From Brachionus plicatilis (taxonomy: Eukaryota > Rotifera > Eurotatoria > Ploima > Brachionidae): a DNA stretch of 64,000 bases. Shown here piece by piece: positions 1 through 11,600 of this stretch. Every line of letters begins with the position of its first letter. Position 1 is the stretch's first letter. A program made the translations under genes and the position numbers. The stretch covers positions 666,961-730,960 of the forward strand of contig QEOQ01000192.1 in the NCBI GenBank assembly GCA_010279815.1. The letters run 5' to 3'. A model generated the notes under the pieces. It worked only from the letters and a program-made list of their open reading frames with translations. It did not search any database and was not told the DNA's origin.

Positions 1-57
1 TAAATTGTAATATTTTTTTTAATAATAGAGAAAAAATAAATTTTTTCAAAAGCAATC

Positions 58-78
58 ACTTGACATGCCATGTCAAGT
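58..78. repeat. Perfect 10+1+10 palindrome
   Basis: ACTTGACATG and CATGTCAAGT are exact reverse complements separated by a single C. The GACATG/CATGTC core also occurs in the AAGTCA-rich element near 29.15 kb, so this may be a fragment of that family. Function unknown. Confidence 0.6.
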
Positions 79-349
79 TTATTTTCATATTTAAAATTTT
101 AAAATGTTCCTTTTTATTGAACTTTAAATGGTTTAAATATTTTAATTGATTTTAATGAAAAATTACTTTTAAAGACAAAAAAATTAACCGTTTTAAAATT
201 TAAAATTTATTAAAGTAGAATGAATGGATATAAAAGTTATAAATTTGAATTTGTGAATTAACTAAACCTGAATTATTTAAATTATTGATTGTTTTTGTTA
301 AATAAATTAGAGATCAATTATTTTGATGTTAATTTGATGATGAACCATA

Positions 350-370
350 ACTAGACATAATATGTCTAGT
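350..370. repeat. Perfect 10+1+10 palindrome
   Basis: ACTAGACATA and TATGTCTAGT are exact reverse complements around one A. It has the same geometry as the palindrome at 58-78, about 290 bp away. Function unknown. Confidence 0.6.
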
Positions 371-1097
371 AATGTTTAGTATTTATTTCTTAAAAATTAT
401 CAAAATTATTAGATTAATTAAGTTATAAAATTTTAAATGATCGTTTTGATCTTAAAATTTGATCTGAAACTTCAAATTGCCCTTACCAGGGTAGAAAATT
501 ATCCTTTGTTTTAAAATTGAATTTGACTTTTTCGACCACAAATTCTTATTCTGCACATACGGAAAACTAAGAGAGATATTTTTTTAAGAGGGGTTAAAAA
601 AATAATTTTTTTGGCTAACCCTCTTAAAGTTTAGCACCAAAATTATTAGTTGTGTCCTTTAAGTTCTAAAAATCCAATGATTTTGTAAAAGTATTAATAA
701 AAATTATACAAATTATTAAAGATCTTTTTCTAAGCTGTAAAATGGTGTATTCATTTGTTTTTAAAAAATATGTTTTGACCATCAAAATTAACCGGAGACG
801 AAAATTTTTGCAGTTTTTCACTATTTTTATATCTCGAACTTGGTTTACCCCTTTATTCAAACCGGAAAAATTCTAGACAAATTTTTGAGCTCACTATTTA
901 AAAAAAAAATTTTAATGAAAATCGATCAAAACATATTAAATATTTTTTGTTTTTAAGATTATCAAACCAAACGTGTTCTTTTGGCAGATATTTTATTAGA
1001 ATAAACTAGATTTCAGTAAAATTTAAGTCAAAGTCATTACTTGAGTTGAGACTTTATTTAAAATAAAGTTAAAGACGAAATTTTTTAATTTATAAGC

Positions 1098-1136
1098 AAT
1101 AATAATTGTAAAAACGAAATTTTTACAATTATTATT
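1098..1136. repeat. Perfect hairpin, 17-nt arms
   Basis: AATAATAATTGTAAAAA is followed after a 5-nt loop (CGAAA) by its exact reverse complement. There is no adjacent gene, so a terminator role is not indicated. It could be the core of a miniature transposon. Confidence 0.6.
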
Positions 1137-3823
1137 TATAGGATTTTAACAAGAATCTTATTAGAATTTTTGTCTTATTTTAATTTTTTTCATAACCCTT
1201 TTATAAAGAATTTAAAATATTTTTTAAATAAGTCTTCTTATACTTATTATGAGAAATAGAATTTAAAAAACCGGGATAACACCCAACATGACCGTTCTAG
1301 ATTTAAATAAATATAAATATTTTATTTTTTTTAGAAAAATTTAGAAAAAATCAGTTTTTCACTTTGAATTTTTTTATGAGATTTTGATATAAATATGAAA
1401 TTGCTTTTTATCAAATATATGAAGCAGCAACTTTAAAAATTAAATTTTACTGACAAAAATGCTTTAAAAAAAATTAGAAAATTCATTAGAAAAATTTTTC
1501 AACGTGAAAATTCAATTTTAAATAATAATTTGAAAAATATATAATTTTTTTTATAAAAAATTGTAGTTGATGATTGGTACGAAAAAAAGTCTTTGTTTTT
1601 ATCTAAGCAGATAGAGATCAATCAAAGAGGAAAATATGAAACTTTTTGTTTTGAAAGGTTTTTAAATAAAGAATGGGCATTTAAAATTAATGAAAGTATG
1701 TTGCTTAAATACTTTATATTTTAACTTTTATTTTTTCTTAATTCAATTAAGTTTTAAATTAATATTTGACCAAAAAACTTTATAATTACAATCATATATT
1801 TTGTCCTCTTTTTTCGCAGGTTATAATTTAAAAATAATTTTAGTCTCAGTTTTTAATTCGTTATTTAGCCTCTCACAATTAAAAAACTTAAATCCCAAAT
1901 AAAACACACTGTTCAGCATACAAATTAAATTTTATTTCTCAAGGCTATTTAAATGAGTACGACTGACCAGACAACTTTGAATGGCCCATTTTTTGATTTT
2001 TTCACTAGCTATCTTTCTCATATAAATTTTTAATGACCAACTGATGACCAAAATAACAAATTTCACAGAATATTTGTACTCAAAAGTTCATTTTTTCAAG
2101 TTAAGTGTAAAATTCGTTTGGTTAATGACTAAATAAGTGCCCAAAGATTTAGCGCTATTCATCGACTCTTCGATTGTTAGAAATTTTCTTTTTATTTTCG
2201 TTTGACTTATTCTTTTCTGGCATCTTGAGCTTAAACCTTTAAACTTGAAAAATTTATTGGAAAATTTTATTTGTTAAATTTTGAAAAATTTGAAACAAAA
2301 GTTTAGATTTTAAAATTAAAATAATAATTTTAATAAAAGTTTTATTTGTGTCCCTTAGTTAATCAAATTTTGTGCTAAAAAAGTTTTTGCTCTGATGAAT
2401 AGACATTTGTTTGTTCATAAAAATCTATGTAAATTTCTTCAGAGGCTATAATGATTGTCATTAACCTAGAAACTGAAAATTAACCCTTTCACTGTAAGAG
2501 AATATGAATTATAATTTAATTTTAATTCTTTTATTTGCACAAATATTTACTTTTTTACTTATTAAATAGTAAATTTTTTTTTAATTTATGAAATCGGGTC
2601 AAGGAATTAAAACTAAAGTTATAAAAAATTGTTCCAATAAGACTAATGTGTAAAGAGAAGATTAAGGCCAAAGGGAATTTTTGAATAAAGATAAAACAAA
2701 AAGAAATTTTTTTTTATAAAGTAAAAAATTGATCCCTTAAATTGTATAAGCTGATAATTCAATGAAATTTTTTAAATTTTTTTATTTTATTTTGCAAAGT
2801 AATTTTCATTAATTTGTAATGTGTGTACATTTTTTCTATTTTTTTCAGATCCTGAGGTTAGGTGATACATCAAATGTATGAGCAGTTGCAATTTGATACT
2901 TAAAGAAACAGTCATTTGGTTTTTAGATTTTATTTTTTTCTTTTTTGCTAAATTGATTGAAATAAAAATTATCAAATTTCTTTTAATCAATTAAGATTTA
3001 TGTTTCGTATTGTTATTAATTATTTTAAAAAAAAATTAAATATATTTAAATCTTTTGCTATCAGAGTTATTCGTTTTCCAAAAAGAAAATATTTAAGTTT
3101 ATTTCATCATTCATTCAAAAATTTTAATTTGTTTCAATTAAACACCTTAAAGATGAAATCAATACAAAAAAAATTAATACAATTTTTTTTTGAAACTAAG
3201 AAAAATACTTGAAATAATTGATTCATTTTGAATTACGTCACTTAGAAAAATTAAAACTTGATTTATATTTTAGTAGAAAACTATTTTTTTCAAAAACTCA
3301 TTTTGCCAAAATTCTAAAAAATTGAAATCATAATTTTGAATCTAAGTATAGGTAAATTGTCTTATGTTTTCATAAAGTTTAAAAAGCTTTAAAAAAATAA
3401 CATATTTTTTATTTCATGACACTTTTTGAAATAAATTTTTAGTTAAAAAAGAAAATCATGCTTTTGAGTAAAGCATTATTCTCAATTTTAAAATAAGATA
3501 AAAAAATTTAAAAGAGGAATTTTTTATTTTAATCAAAGAGCTGAATAATTTAACAAAAACTAAGGGGCCAAGTTTTTTTTTGTTTATTGCCAGGTAACCA
3601 ACAATCGATTTAAAATAAAAAAAAAGTTGAATTTATAATTTAAGCGCCTGAATTGATTATTAAAATTTTTTAACTTGAACAATGACTCAAAAGAATTTGT
3701 TTCATAGGTAGAGAGGAAAATATGACAGACAATATTTTAAATGAGTTGAATTTTATTTGTAAAATAAAATAAATTCTTTACACGTTGTAAATTTTTCTTA
3801 TTAATTTAGAGTTTCTTTTTAAT

Positions 3824-4897
3824 ATGTCCAGCGAGGAAAGCCAACGTAGAGTAGCATTAATCACAGGCATCACGGGCCAAGATGGAAGCTATTTGGCCGA
3901 GTTGTTGCTGGAAAAAGGCTACATGGTTCATGGAATAGTGCGCCGGTCAAGCTCATTTAATACAGCTCGAATTGAACACTTGTACAAGAACAGACTCACA
4001 CACACCGAAGGACAAATGAAGCTTCATTACGGCGACTTGACTGACAGCACCAATTTGGTCAAATTGATCTATGACATTCAGCCTGATGAAATATACAACT
4101 TGGGCGCACAGAGTCATGTCAAAATCTCATTTGATTTGGCCGAGTACACTGCTGAGGTGGACGCAGTGGGCACTCTTCGTCTCTTGGACGCCATCCGAAC
4201 TTGTAAACTGGACAAAAAAGTCAAGTATTACCAGGCTTCCACAAGTGAACTGTACGGCAAAGTACAGGAAATACCTCAGACCGAAAAAACACCATTTTAT
4301 CCTCGATCTCCATATGGCGCTGCCAAACTTTACGCCTACTGGATCACTGTCAACTACAGAGAAGCTTATGACATGTTTGCTGTGAACGGAATTTTGTTCA
4401 ACCACGAGAGTCCTCGTCGAGGAGCTAATTTTGTGACTAGAAAAATTAGCCGTGGTGTTGCCAAAATACATCTTGGTCAACAGGAATTCATTGCTTTGGG
4501 CAATATTGACTCCAAAAGAGACTGGGGTCATGCCAAAGACTATGTGGAGGCCATGTGGCTTATGCTGCAGCAAGAAAAACCCCAAGACTATGTTGTGGCA
4601 ACAAATGAGGTACACAGTGTGCGTGAATTTGTTGAGGCATCGTTCCGCGAAATCGGAAAAGAAATTGTGTGGGAGGGAAGTGGCGAAAATGAAGTGGGCA
4701 AAGAAAAAGACACCGGAATTGTGCGAATTAAAATAGACCCCAAGTTTTACCGACCGACTGAGGTCGAATATCTTCAAGGAAGTGCTGAGAAGGCGTTCAA
4801 CGATTTTGGATGGAAACCAAAGATCAAATTTGACGAATTGGTCAAAGAAATGGTCAAAGCTGATATTGAACTAATGGAAAAAGACCCTCTTGCTTAG
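3824..4897 (+). CDS. GMDS: GDP-mannose 4,6-dehydratase, copy 1
   Basis: Converts GDP-mannose to GDP-4-keto-6-deoxymannose, the first committed step of GDP-L-fucose synthesis in the cytosol. The 357-residue protein is a full-length short-chain dehydrogenase/reductase. It has the nucleotide-binding GITGQDG loop at residues 15-21, the active-site STSELYG segment with Thr140 and Glu142, and the catalytic Tyr164/Lys168 pair in SPYGAAK. The gene is intronless. The start was chosen because residues from about 8 on match the family and no upstream in-frame family sequence is visible. Bases 3844-4882 are almost identical to copy 2 at 36976-38014, while the first six or so codons, the last four codons and all flanks differ. 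The downstream neighbour encodes a nucleotide-sugar transporter. The TTACACGTTG sequence about 45 bp upstream recurs upstream of copy 2. Family assignment is secure; which copy is ancestral is unknown. Confidence 0.96.
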   Translation: MSSEESQRRVALITGITGQDGSYLAELLLEKGYMVHGIVRRSSSFNTARIEHLYKNRLTHTEGQMKLHYGDLTDSTNLVKLIYDIQPDEIYNLGAQSHVKISFDLAEYTAEVDAVGTLRLLDAIRTCKLDKKVKYYQASTSELYGKVQEIPQTEKTPFYPRSPYGAAKLYAYWITVNYREAYDMFAVNGILFNHESPRRGANFVTRKISRGVAKIHLGQQEFIALGNIDSKRDWGHAKDYVEAMWLMLQQEKPQDYVVATNEVHSVREFVEASFREIGKEIVWEGSGENEVGKEKDTGIVRIKIDPKFYRPTEVEYLQGSAEKAFNDFGWKPKIKFDELVKEMVKADIELMEKDPLA

Positions 4898-5572
4898 AAC
4901 ATTTAAATGTTCACTTATTTAATTTTTATTTTTTTTAGATTTCTAGGAAATTTTAATAAATTTTTTTTATCAATTTTAAATTTTATTTTATTTTGTTTCA
5001 ATTCAGTGTTGTTCCTGAATAAAAAAATTATACTTTTGCTCAAATCCACTCGAATGAAAATTAATGAATTTCTAATATTATTAGTTAAGTATTTTTTTAA
5101 AGTAATTTAGATATATTCTAAATTAACTTTTTTATTCTTGAAATTAGTTTTTAAAAGAAATTTTTGGAATATCAAAGATTTTTTTTTGTTAATTTAAAAA
5201 AAAATTTTTGACGAAAGAGAAAATTTTTCACAACATTTAAAAATTTTTTAGAATTTACTCAAATTTATAAAATATCAAGGGTTTAAATATTTTTATAATT
5301 ACCCCAAGCACATAAAAATTCCTCCGCTTTTAGCGATAGTAATAATAAAAAAACATATTATACGTAAAAATAAAAAAAAAAACTTATCGCGATTTTTCAT
5401 GCATACTTTTTAGCTTCAAAAGTCTTGTTTTTAAGTTTTTTCAAATAAAAACCATTTTATTTTAGTTCAAACTTTATCAAAAATTAGCATCTTTTAAATT
5501 ATGTATAAAAAATTTTAAATAATTTTTTTCACAACTTTATTTTTTCAATTAAAAATAAAATTTCATTTAGAT
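4898..5572. other. Short intergenic spacer
   Basis: AT-rich spacer between GMD copy 1 and the transporter gene. The open frame at 4907-5110 is low-complexity and not credible. A possible acceptor (tttcatttag) lies at the transporter start, so a short upstream non-coding or coding exon of that gene could sit here. Confidence 0.4.
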
Positions 5573-6604
5573 ATGCTGCACTTGCCAAGTGCAATATTCT
5601 ACGCTACCATGAGTACTGTAATGGTATTCAGCAATAAATACCTCTTTTCCGAGTGGAATTTTAAAAGTCCAATTTTTTTAATACTCGTCCAAATGTTCTC
5701 CAATCTTCTTCTTATATTTTTGTACAACTCATCGACCAGGATATCACAGAACTTAAAAATAGACACTGACATCAAACAATTGTTCCAATTTGACTCAAAA
5801 ATTGCCAACAATTCAAAAATGTTTTCGCTACGCATTCTAATCGCCGTATTCTACTCTCTTCACTCGGTTTTGTCTCTTAAAGCCTTGAGTGGCCTAAACA
5901 TTCCAATTTACATCATGTTCAAACGATGTACTCCATTCGTAAATTTAGTCCTTTCCATATTTGTGTTCCAAAACACCGAAACAAAAAAGCGCCATTCTAA
6001 GAACATTATTATTTCTATACTTATGATGACAATGGGAGTCGTGATCGCCAGCATTGGTGACTTGGAGTTTGACTTTTTCTCCTACTTGTACTGTGGATTT
6101 AGTGTGATATGCCAGGCATTTTACTTGTCCACCATTCAAAAATACGGCGAGATAATCAAAACAAATTCACTTCAGACTTTCTACGAATGTTCAATTCTGT
6201 CCATTCCCATACTTTTAGTATTTTTTATGGTCACAGATGAGAGAACGGGGTTTTTGACTGAATTGAAGCCCATAGACGATCTAGTCTATGATTCAGTGCT
6301 AATACTGGTGATAATTAGTGGGTCGTTGCTGTGTTTTTCCCAATTCTGGTGCACACTTAAAAACAATGCGATCACAACCAGTGTCTTAGGGGTCTTAAAA
6401 AGTCTCATTCAAACTTTAATTGGCATTCTGCTTTTTCAATCTTGGGACAGCATTTCCGGCCTTACCTATCTGGGTATCACAATAAATCTTATTTTCGGAA
6501 CACTCTACACCTATTTAAAGTATGCTGAAAATGAGAGTTTTATTAGTAAAAGTGAGAGTAATGACAAACTTTTGGATGGTGAGAGCAATCGATCAAATTG
6601 TTAA
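5573..6604 (+). CDS. SLC35-type nucleotide-sugar transporter
   Basis: A 343-residue multispanning membrane protein of the drug/metabolite transporter fold, most like the SLC35D/UDP-sugar or GDP-mannose transporter group. These proteins exchange a cytosolic nucleotide sugar for the luminal nucleoside monophosphate in the Golgi or ER. About ten hydrophobic segments can be traced. The N-terminal helix carries the family FSNKYLFS motif. A segment near residues 105-130 (SGLNIPIYIMFKR) resembles the SLC35D helix that ends in a basic pair. The C-terminal NNAITTSVLGVLKSL motif matches the family NSALTTTVVGxxKN signature. Length is normal for the family. The ATG used lies 2 bases after a good splice acceptor, so an additional 5' exon is possible. 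It follows a GDP-sugar enzyme gene, which makes a GDP-sugar substrate tempting, but the sequence does not settle the substrate. Confidence 0.85.
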   Translation: MLHLPSAIFYATMSTVMVFSNKYLFSEWNFKSPIFLILVQMFSNLLLIFLYNSSTRISQNLKIDTDIKQLFQFDSKIANNSKMFSLRILIAVFYSLHSVLSLKALSGLNIPIYIMFKRCTPFVNLVLSIFVFQNTETKKRHSKNIIISILMMTMGVVIASIGDLEFDFFSYLYCGFSVICQAFYLSTIQKYGEIIKTNSLQTFYECSILSIPILLVFFMVTDERTGFLTELKPIDDLVYDSVLILVIISGSLLCFSQFWCTLKNNAITTSVLGVLKSLIQTLIGILLFQSWDSISGLTYLGITINLIFGTLYTYLKYAENESFISKSESNDKLLDGESNRSNC

Positions 6605-6786
6605 TGGCTTATTTATTTTTTTTAATATAATGAAATTTTTTTAAAAATATTTTAAAGAAAAAAATATACTTTTTGATAGTTATCCCAGAATTAGTAATTT
6701 TGCGTCAAAACTATTTGTAACTTGGCACATAAATTCGTGTCATGAGACATTGTGAAATTCCATACAAAACTTCCAGTAAAAAAGAA

Positions 6787-6832
6787 ATAATAATATTTTT
6801 AATATTACCGTAAATATTAAAAATATTATTAT
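6787..6832. repeat. Perfect hairpin, 20-nt arms
   Basis: ATAATAATATTTTTAATATT is followed by the 6-base loop ACCGTA and then the exact reverse complement. It lies about 180 bp after the transporter stop codon. It may be the core of a miniature inverted-repeat element; no flanking target duplication was identified. Confidence 0.65.
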
Positions 6833-6921
6833 CCTCTGTATTAATGATACTCTGGATTAATGTCAAAATTTGGGTTTATTATAAAAGAAACTAATACCAT
6901 CGAAGCCATGTTAAATTAAGC

Positions 6922-7020
6922 ATTAAGCATTTTACAAAACTAAAATAACTCTTTAAATTAAAAAGTTATTTAATCTTTTCTGATTTGAAAAGATCGAATT
7001 TAAATGAGCTTCACAACCCA
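6922..7020. mobile_element. Partial copy of the 49228-49584 MITE family
   Basis: About 100 bp aligns at roughly three-quarters identity with the right half of the complete element at 49228-49584. Shared landmarks in order are CATTTTACA, AAAAAGTTATT, TTCTGATTTGAAAAGATCGA and the terminal CTTCACAACCC. The left half was not found, so this is a solo end or truncated copy. Confidence 0.6.
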
Positions 7021-8646
7021 TCTCATCTCTCATCAAGTTGGTGAGCAGTGCATAATGGGACCATCAATAAAAGGAAACTTAATAATAATTAAATAAAAAA
7101 TGACATTTAATAATTTTAATAATTCGTGACCATTCTGAATAATAATTAAGCCAACTTTTTTTAAACAATTAATTGAATCTTTGTACATCCTGAAACTCAG
7201 ACTGCCGCAGAGGCTTTAAAGGAAGGTTTAAAAATATATAAAAGCAAGTGTATTTTAAAGTTAAGGAATAAAAGTAAAATTTGTATTTAATAGTGACTAT
7301 ATTATAAAATTTTAAATTATGACATATTAAGGTAGGAAGTGTGTGGTCTGAATTATTTTTTGTTCATGATTTTTAAATTAATTTTTTTATTGTAAAAATA
7401 TGAATAATTGTTAAATAAATTACAGAAGATTTTTTTTACGCAAATATGTAAGAATATTGGGTCTCTTTTAGAATCAAAAGAAGCATATTAAAAATTAAAC
7501 AAGAGAAATAATTAAGTTTTTTTAATTTTTGTCAATTATTAATTAAGAAGAAGAATAAAATTAAAAGACGGATTAATTCTAAAGATCTATTCTGAGTTAT
7601 TTTTATTGTTTATTATTTATACTAAACTAAACCACAAAAAGTCACGTTTTATTTAATTTAGTTTTAATCTTAATTTTGAGTTTCAATTATTATCAATGGG
7701 GAATTTTGTTTATTATTTGGGGAGAAATAAAAAAAAAATTAGGGTATCGATTCTAGAACAAAAAAATTAAATAAACATATTTTGTATCAGATAATTTTTA
7801 AAAAAGATCAAAAAATCTAAATTGATAAACCTCAGCTCTAAAAGTGAAAATATAAAAAAATTTCAAATTTATTAAATTTATTTGTTACTTTTGATTGAAT
7901 AAAGATATCATGAACGGTCACACTTTTATATTGCTTAATCACTTCAAAAAAAGTATACCGATTAATTTACAAAATTTAATAAATAAATTTAAAATTTTAT
8001 AAGAATTTTTTTCACAATTAAAATTCGAATTTCATTTTATCTTTATTAGTTTAATATTGCTTTGTTTTGATTAAACATTTTGTATTTAACACAATTTATT
8101 TTTCATTTATTTAATGAATATTTATAGGTTTCCTCTGACCTTGTTTGAAAAGTCTTGCTATTTAAACTCATTTAAATATTTTTTCTTTTTACATTTAATA
8201 ATCAAGCTCAATTGGTTGAAGGACCGAAGATTTAAGAAAATCTTAATTGCATTGCTTTGCTTTATTTAAAAGATTTCAAATAAAAATTTATAATCTTATC
8301 TCAATTTAAAATAATTCAAAATTCAAATAAAAATATCATAAAAAATCTAATAAATATTCTAATTGAATTTTTTAAAGATCATTAATTGTATTCATATGAA
8401 AAGATTTGAATTTTTTTTTATTTAATTAAAAATAAATACTTTGATTTAACTAATTCACCTATTTGCAAACATAATTTGCAATTTGAAGCAAAAAAATGCA
8501 AATTATTTCCATTGCAAGCACATATAGAATAAATCCCGTTTATTCATTTCTGTATGATAGCAAAATAAATTATAACTTAAATTCAAGTGACATCATAGAA
8601 TCTAAAAATCATCTCAACAAATAAAAATTCAAACAATAACTCCAAA

Positions 8647-11600
8647 ATGGGAAACTCGGATTCCAAGTTGAACTTCCGCAAGGCAGTGGTTCAATTGACA
8701 TCAAAAAACCAGGTACTAAAATCTAAAATGTGAAAAATCCCAGACTAATTTCATTCTCAATCAGAGCATTGACTTAAACGACCAGCAATTTTGGTCCCAA
8801 TTCTGGAGCGGAAACATCCCGAACATAAATGACATATACACTTTAATTCCATCTTATGAAATTAGAGCTTTACGGGAAGAGTCTCCGTCAAACTTGGCCA
8901 GTCTGTGCAGCAAACTGATCGAAAAAATTCAGCAGAGCGCCGATGGAGTTTTTTTAAGTGAAAAAAATCAAATTTCCATTCTGAATTGTGTCCGATTACT
9001 GACTCGCATCATTCCTTACATTTTTGAGGACCCAGAATGGAGAGGATTCTTTTGGTCTGAAGAAAAAAGTCAACCTCCTTTGGGACAAGCACTTCTGGAC
9101 TCACTTATAAGTCTATTATTTGTGCCGGATTTTACTGTCCATGCTAACAAAAAAAATTTAAATGTAGATTAAAAAAAATTTTTTTTTTGTAAATATTTTG
9201 TTTATTTTATATTAAGTCTGATGAGGGCAAAGTAAAAACAATAGATAGTTGTGAGTACATTTGGGAAGCTGGAGTTGGATTTTCTCATTCGCCACCTCAA
9301 AATTATGCCCATGATTTTAACCGAACCGAAATACTAAAACTTTTACTGACATGTTTTTCGGAGTCCATTTACCTCAGCCCTCTAAGTAAAAATTTAAATA
9401 AATTTAAATAAATTTTTTTTCTAATTTTTTTGTTGCCAAAATTAGTCGAGTGTCATGTACAGCCAAATTTGTGGATTACTTATTTTACTTCATTTAAAAA
9501 TCAGTAAAAAAATTTAATTTAAATAAATTTTTTACTAATTTAAAATTTAAAATTTAAAAGGCATGCTCTGCCGGTTTTCACTTCATTGTTGAATGTAATA
9601 TTCTCATATGACCCGGTCGGCTACGGTCTGCCCTACAATTATTTGATGTTCACTGACTCCAGAGAGAGTTTGGTCGAAGTGGCCAGTCAACTTTTGTGCG
9701 TGTTACTGGAGGCTAACATCAGTTTGAATGGGGATCATTCGGAATTTGAGGAAAAAGTTCAGAACCTTGCTGATGATGACCCTCATTTGTCTTCGCCATC
9801 GTCCACTAGTACTAACCTATTCATCAGTTACATTTCACGTATACATCGGGATGAGGATTTTAATTTTATCCTAAAGGGTTTTTGTCGCCTGCTGAACAAC
9901 CCCATGATTCAGACATTTTTGCCTGGTTCGTGCAAAAAGATAACATTTTTCCAAGAGTTGCTTATTTTGTTCTGGAAATTTTGTGACTTGAATAAAAAAT
10001 TCATGTATTTTGTGCTCAAGAGTAGCGAAATTTTGGACATTTTAGTTCCAGTTCTTTACTTTTTAATTGATGCTCGAGCAGACACATGTAAGTTTTTTTT
10101 CAATATATTACATTTTTTTGTCTAAAAAATAACCTGAATAAGCCATTAAATTTTTAAAATATTTTATTCCCTTTCGTTCAAATTAGGAAACTGCATAAAA
10201 AATAGATGGCATTTTTAAGAGTAAAAACTTATATACTTTTTGATAGATTTAAACTTTTTAATTTGATTTAAATCGACGGAAAAAAATTAATTGTTAAATA
10301 GACATTTTTTTTCTGGGTTTATTTAAAAAAAAAAATATTTTTCCAAATATAGTAGTAGTGTGTAAATGTAAATATGATAAAATCAAGGTTTTATTTTGAC
10401 ATTTATTTTAAACGAATAAGCTGGTGGGTTAAATCAACCCAACCAAGGGTTGTTCATCCAATTTTATTTTATTTTTTTTCCTAAAAATATTACTATTATT
10501 TCAGTGAATTTAATAAAATTTAGGTTATTTAAAGTAAAATTTCATAAAGAAGGGTATCTTTTGACAAATAAAAGAAAATTTTTTCATTGCAAATAAAAAA
10601 AAGAATAGCAAAGTTCAATTTTAAATCAAAAGCTTAAAATTGAAGCATAAAATTTAAAAAGTTTTTTTTTAAATCATTGAAAATGATTGTAATATTTAAA
10701 TTCTAAAAATCGACATATAGGATTATTTATTGAACTATATAAGAAATGTTTGTAGTTTTAATACTTAAAAATCTAACTATAAAATAATAATCTCATTTTT
10801 TCACTTTTCTTACTAAAATTTTCGAGAACTTACTAAAATTTTTTTATAAATAAAAATATTTTTAAAAAAATTTTTATGAAAATGATATTTTATCGCATAG
10901 ATATTCATTTTAAAATTTGTGTAAACTTTCTTCTTAATTTTGATTTATGTCTATTTTAGTTCTCACAAAAATTTACGTAAAAGTACCGTAATTCCCGAAA
11001 ATTTAGTATTTTATATTTGTTTTTTTCATTTCTCGTAGATAATTTTTACACTTATAAATATTTGAATAGATACTTTTTTTTTAAAAATAAATCAACTCAT
11101 TCAAATTAATTGATTTATATTATTATTTAAGTAAAAATTATTAATTAAAAATCTATAATTTTTTATCTTAAATTTTTAAAATATTTAAATTTTAAATTTT
11201 TTATTTTTAAATCTTTATTTTTTTTCACCATCTATTTAACTATGGATTTTATTTAATTAAGGAATAGATCATATATTTTATGTTCAAATTTTTAAAAATT
11301 AATAAATTAATTGAATGAAAATAGTTAATTAATAAATTTTAGTCTTTTCTTAGGCCTAATAAAATATCAATGGTCAATCACACATTTTACAAAAACTCTC
11401 TATTTCTATTGTTAAATATTCACACACTACTTTTTTACATTTTGAACAAAAATTTGTCGCTTTATAATTACCTCATAAACGAATTTAAAAATTTTACTTG
11501 GATTTTAGCGGCCAAGCACCGAAAAAAGAGTCGTTTTGACTCGTTGGTGCATCTAGTGTTAAATTCCGGCCATATTAATTTTTTGCCGTTCCAGGTTGTT

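Larger units (their letters stand above)
1..3823. other. Gene-free AT-rich flank
   Basis: I see no gene here. Open frames such as 2787-2990 and 3000-3212 are low-complexity Phe/Lys/Asn/Ile strings typical of random AT-rich DNA. The stretch holds several short perfect inverted repeats: 58-78 and 350-370 (each 10+1+10), 586-627 (imperfect) and 1098-1136 (17+5+17). Short AAGTCAAAGTCATTACTTG-like tracts near 1025 resemble the subterminal repeats of the hAT-like elements elsewhere in the window. Confidence 0.6.
6605..8646. other. Intergenic region with hairpin and MITE fragment
   Basis: No gene seen. It contains a perfect 20+6+20 hairpin at 6787-6832 and a partial copy (6922-7020) of the inverted-repeat element found whole at 49228-49584. 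The remainder is A/T tract DNA leading to the HID1 start. Confidence 0.5.

Noticed and set aside
3000..3212. 70-codon plus-strand frame
   Set aside because: Low-complexity Lys/Phe/Ile composition, no homology, typical of AT-rich noise.
4127..4777. 216-codon minus-strand open frame inside GMD copy 1 (and its twin at 37081-37731)
   Set aside because: It is the antisense shadow of a conserved enzyme gene. It is identical in the two GMD copies only because the sense CDS is.
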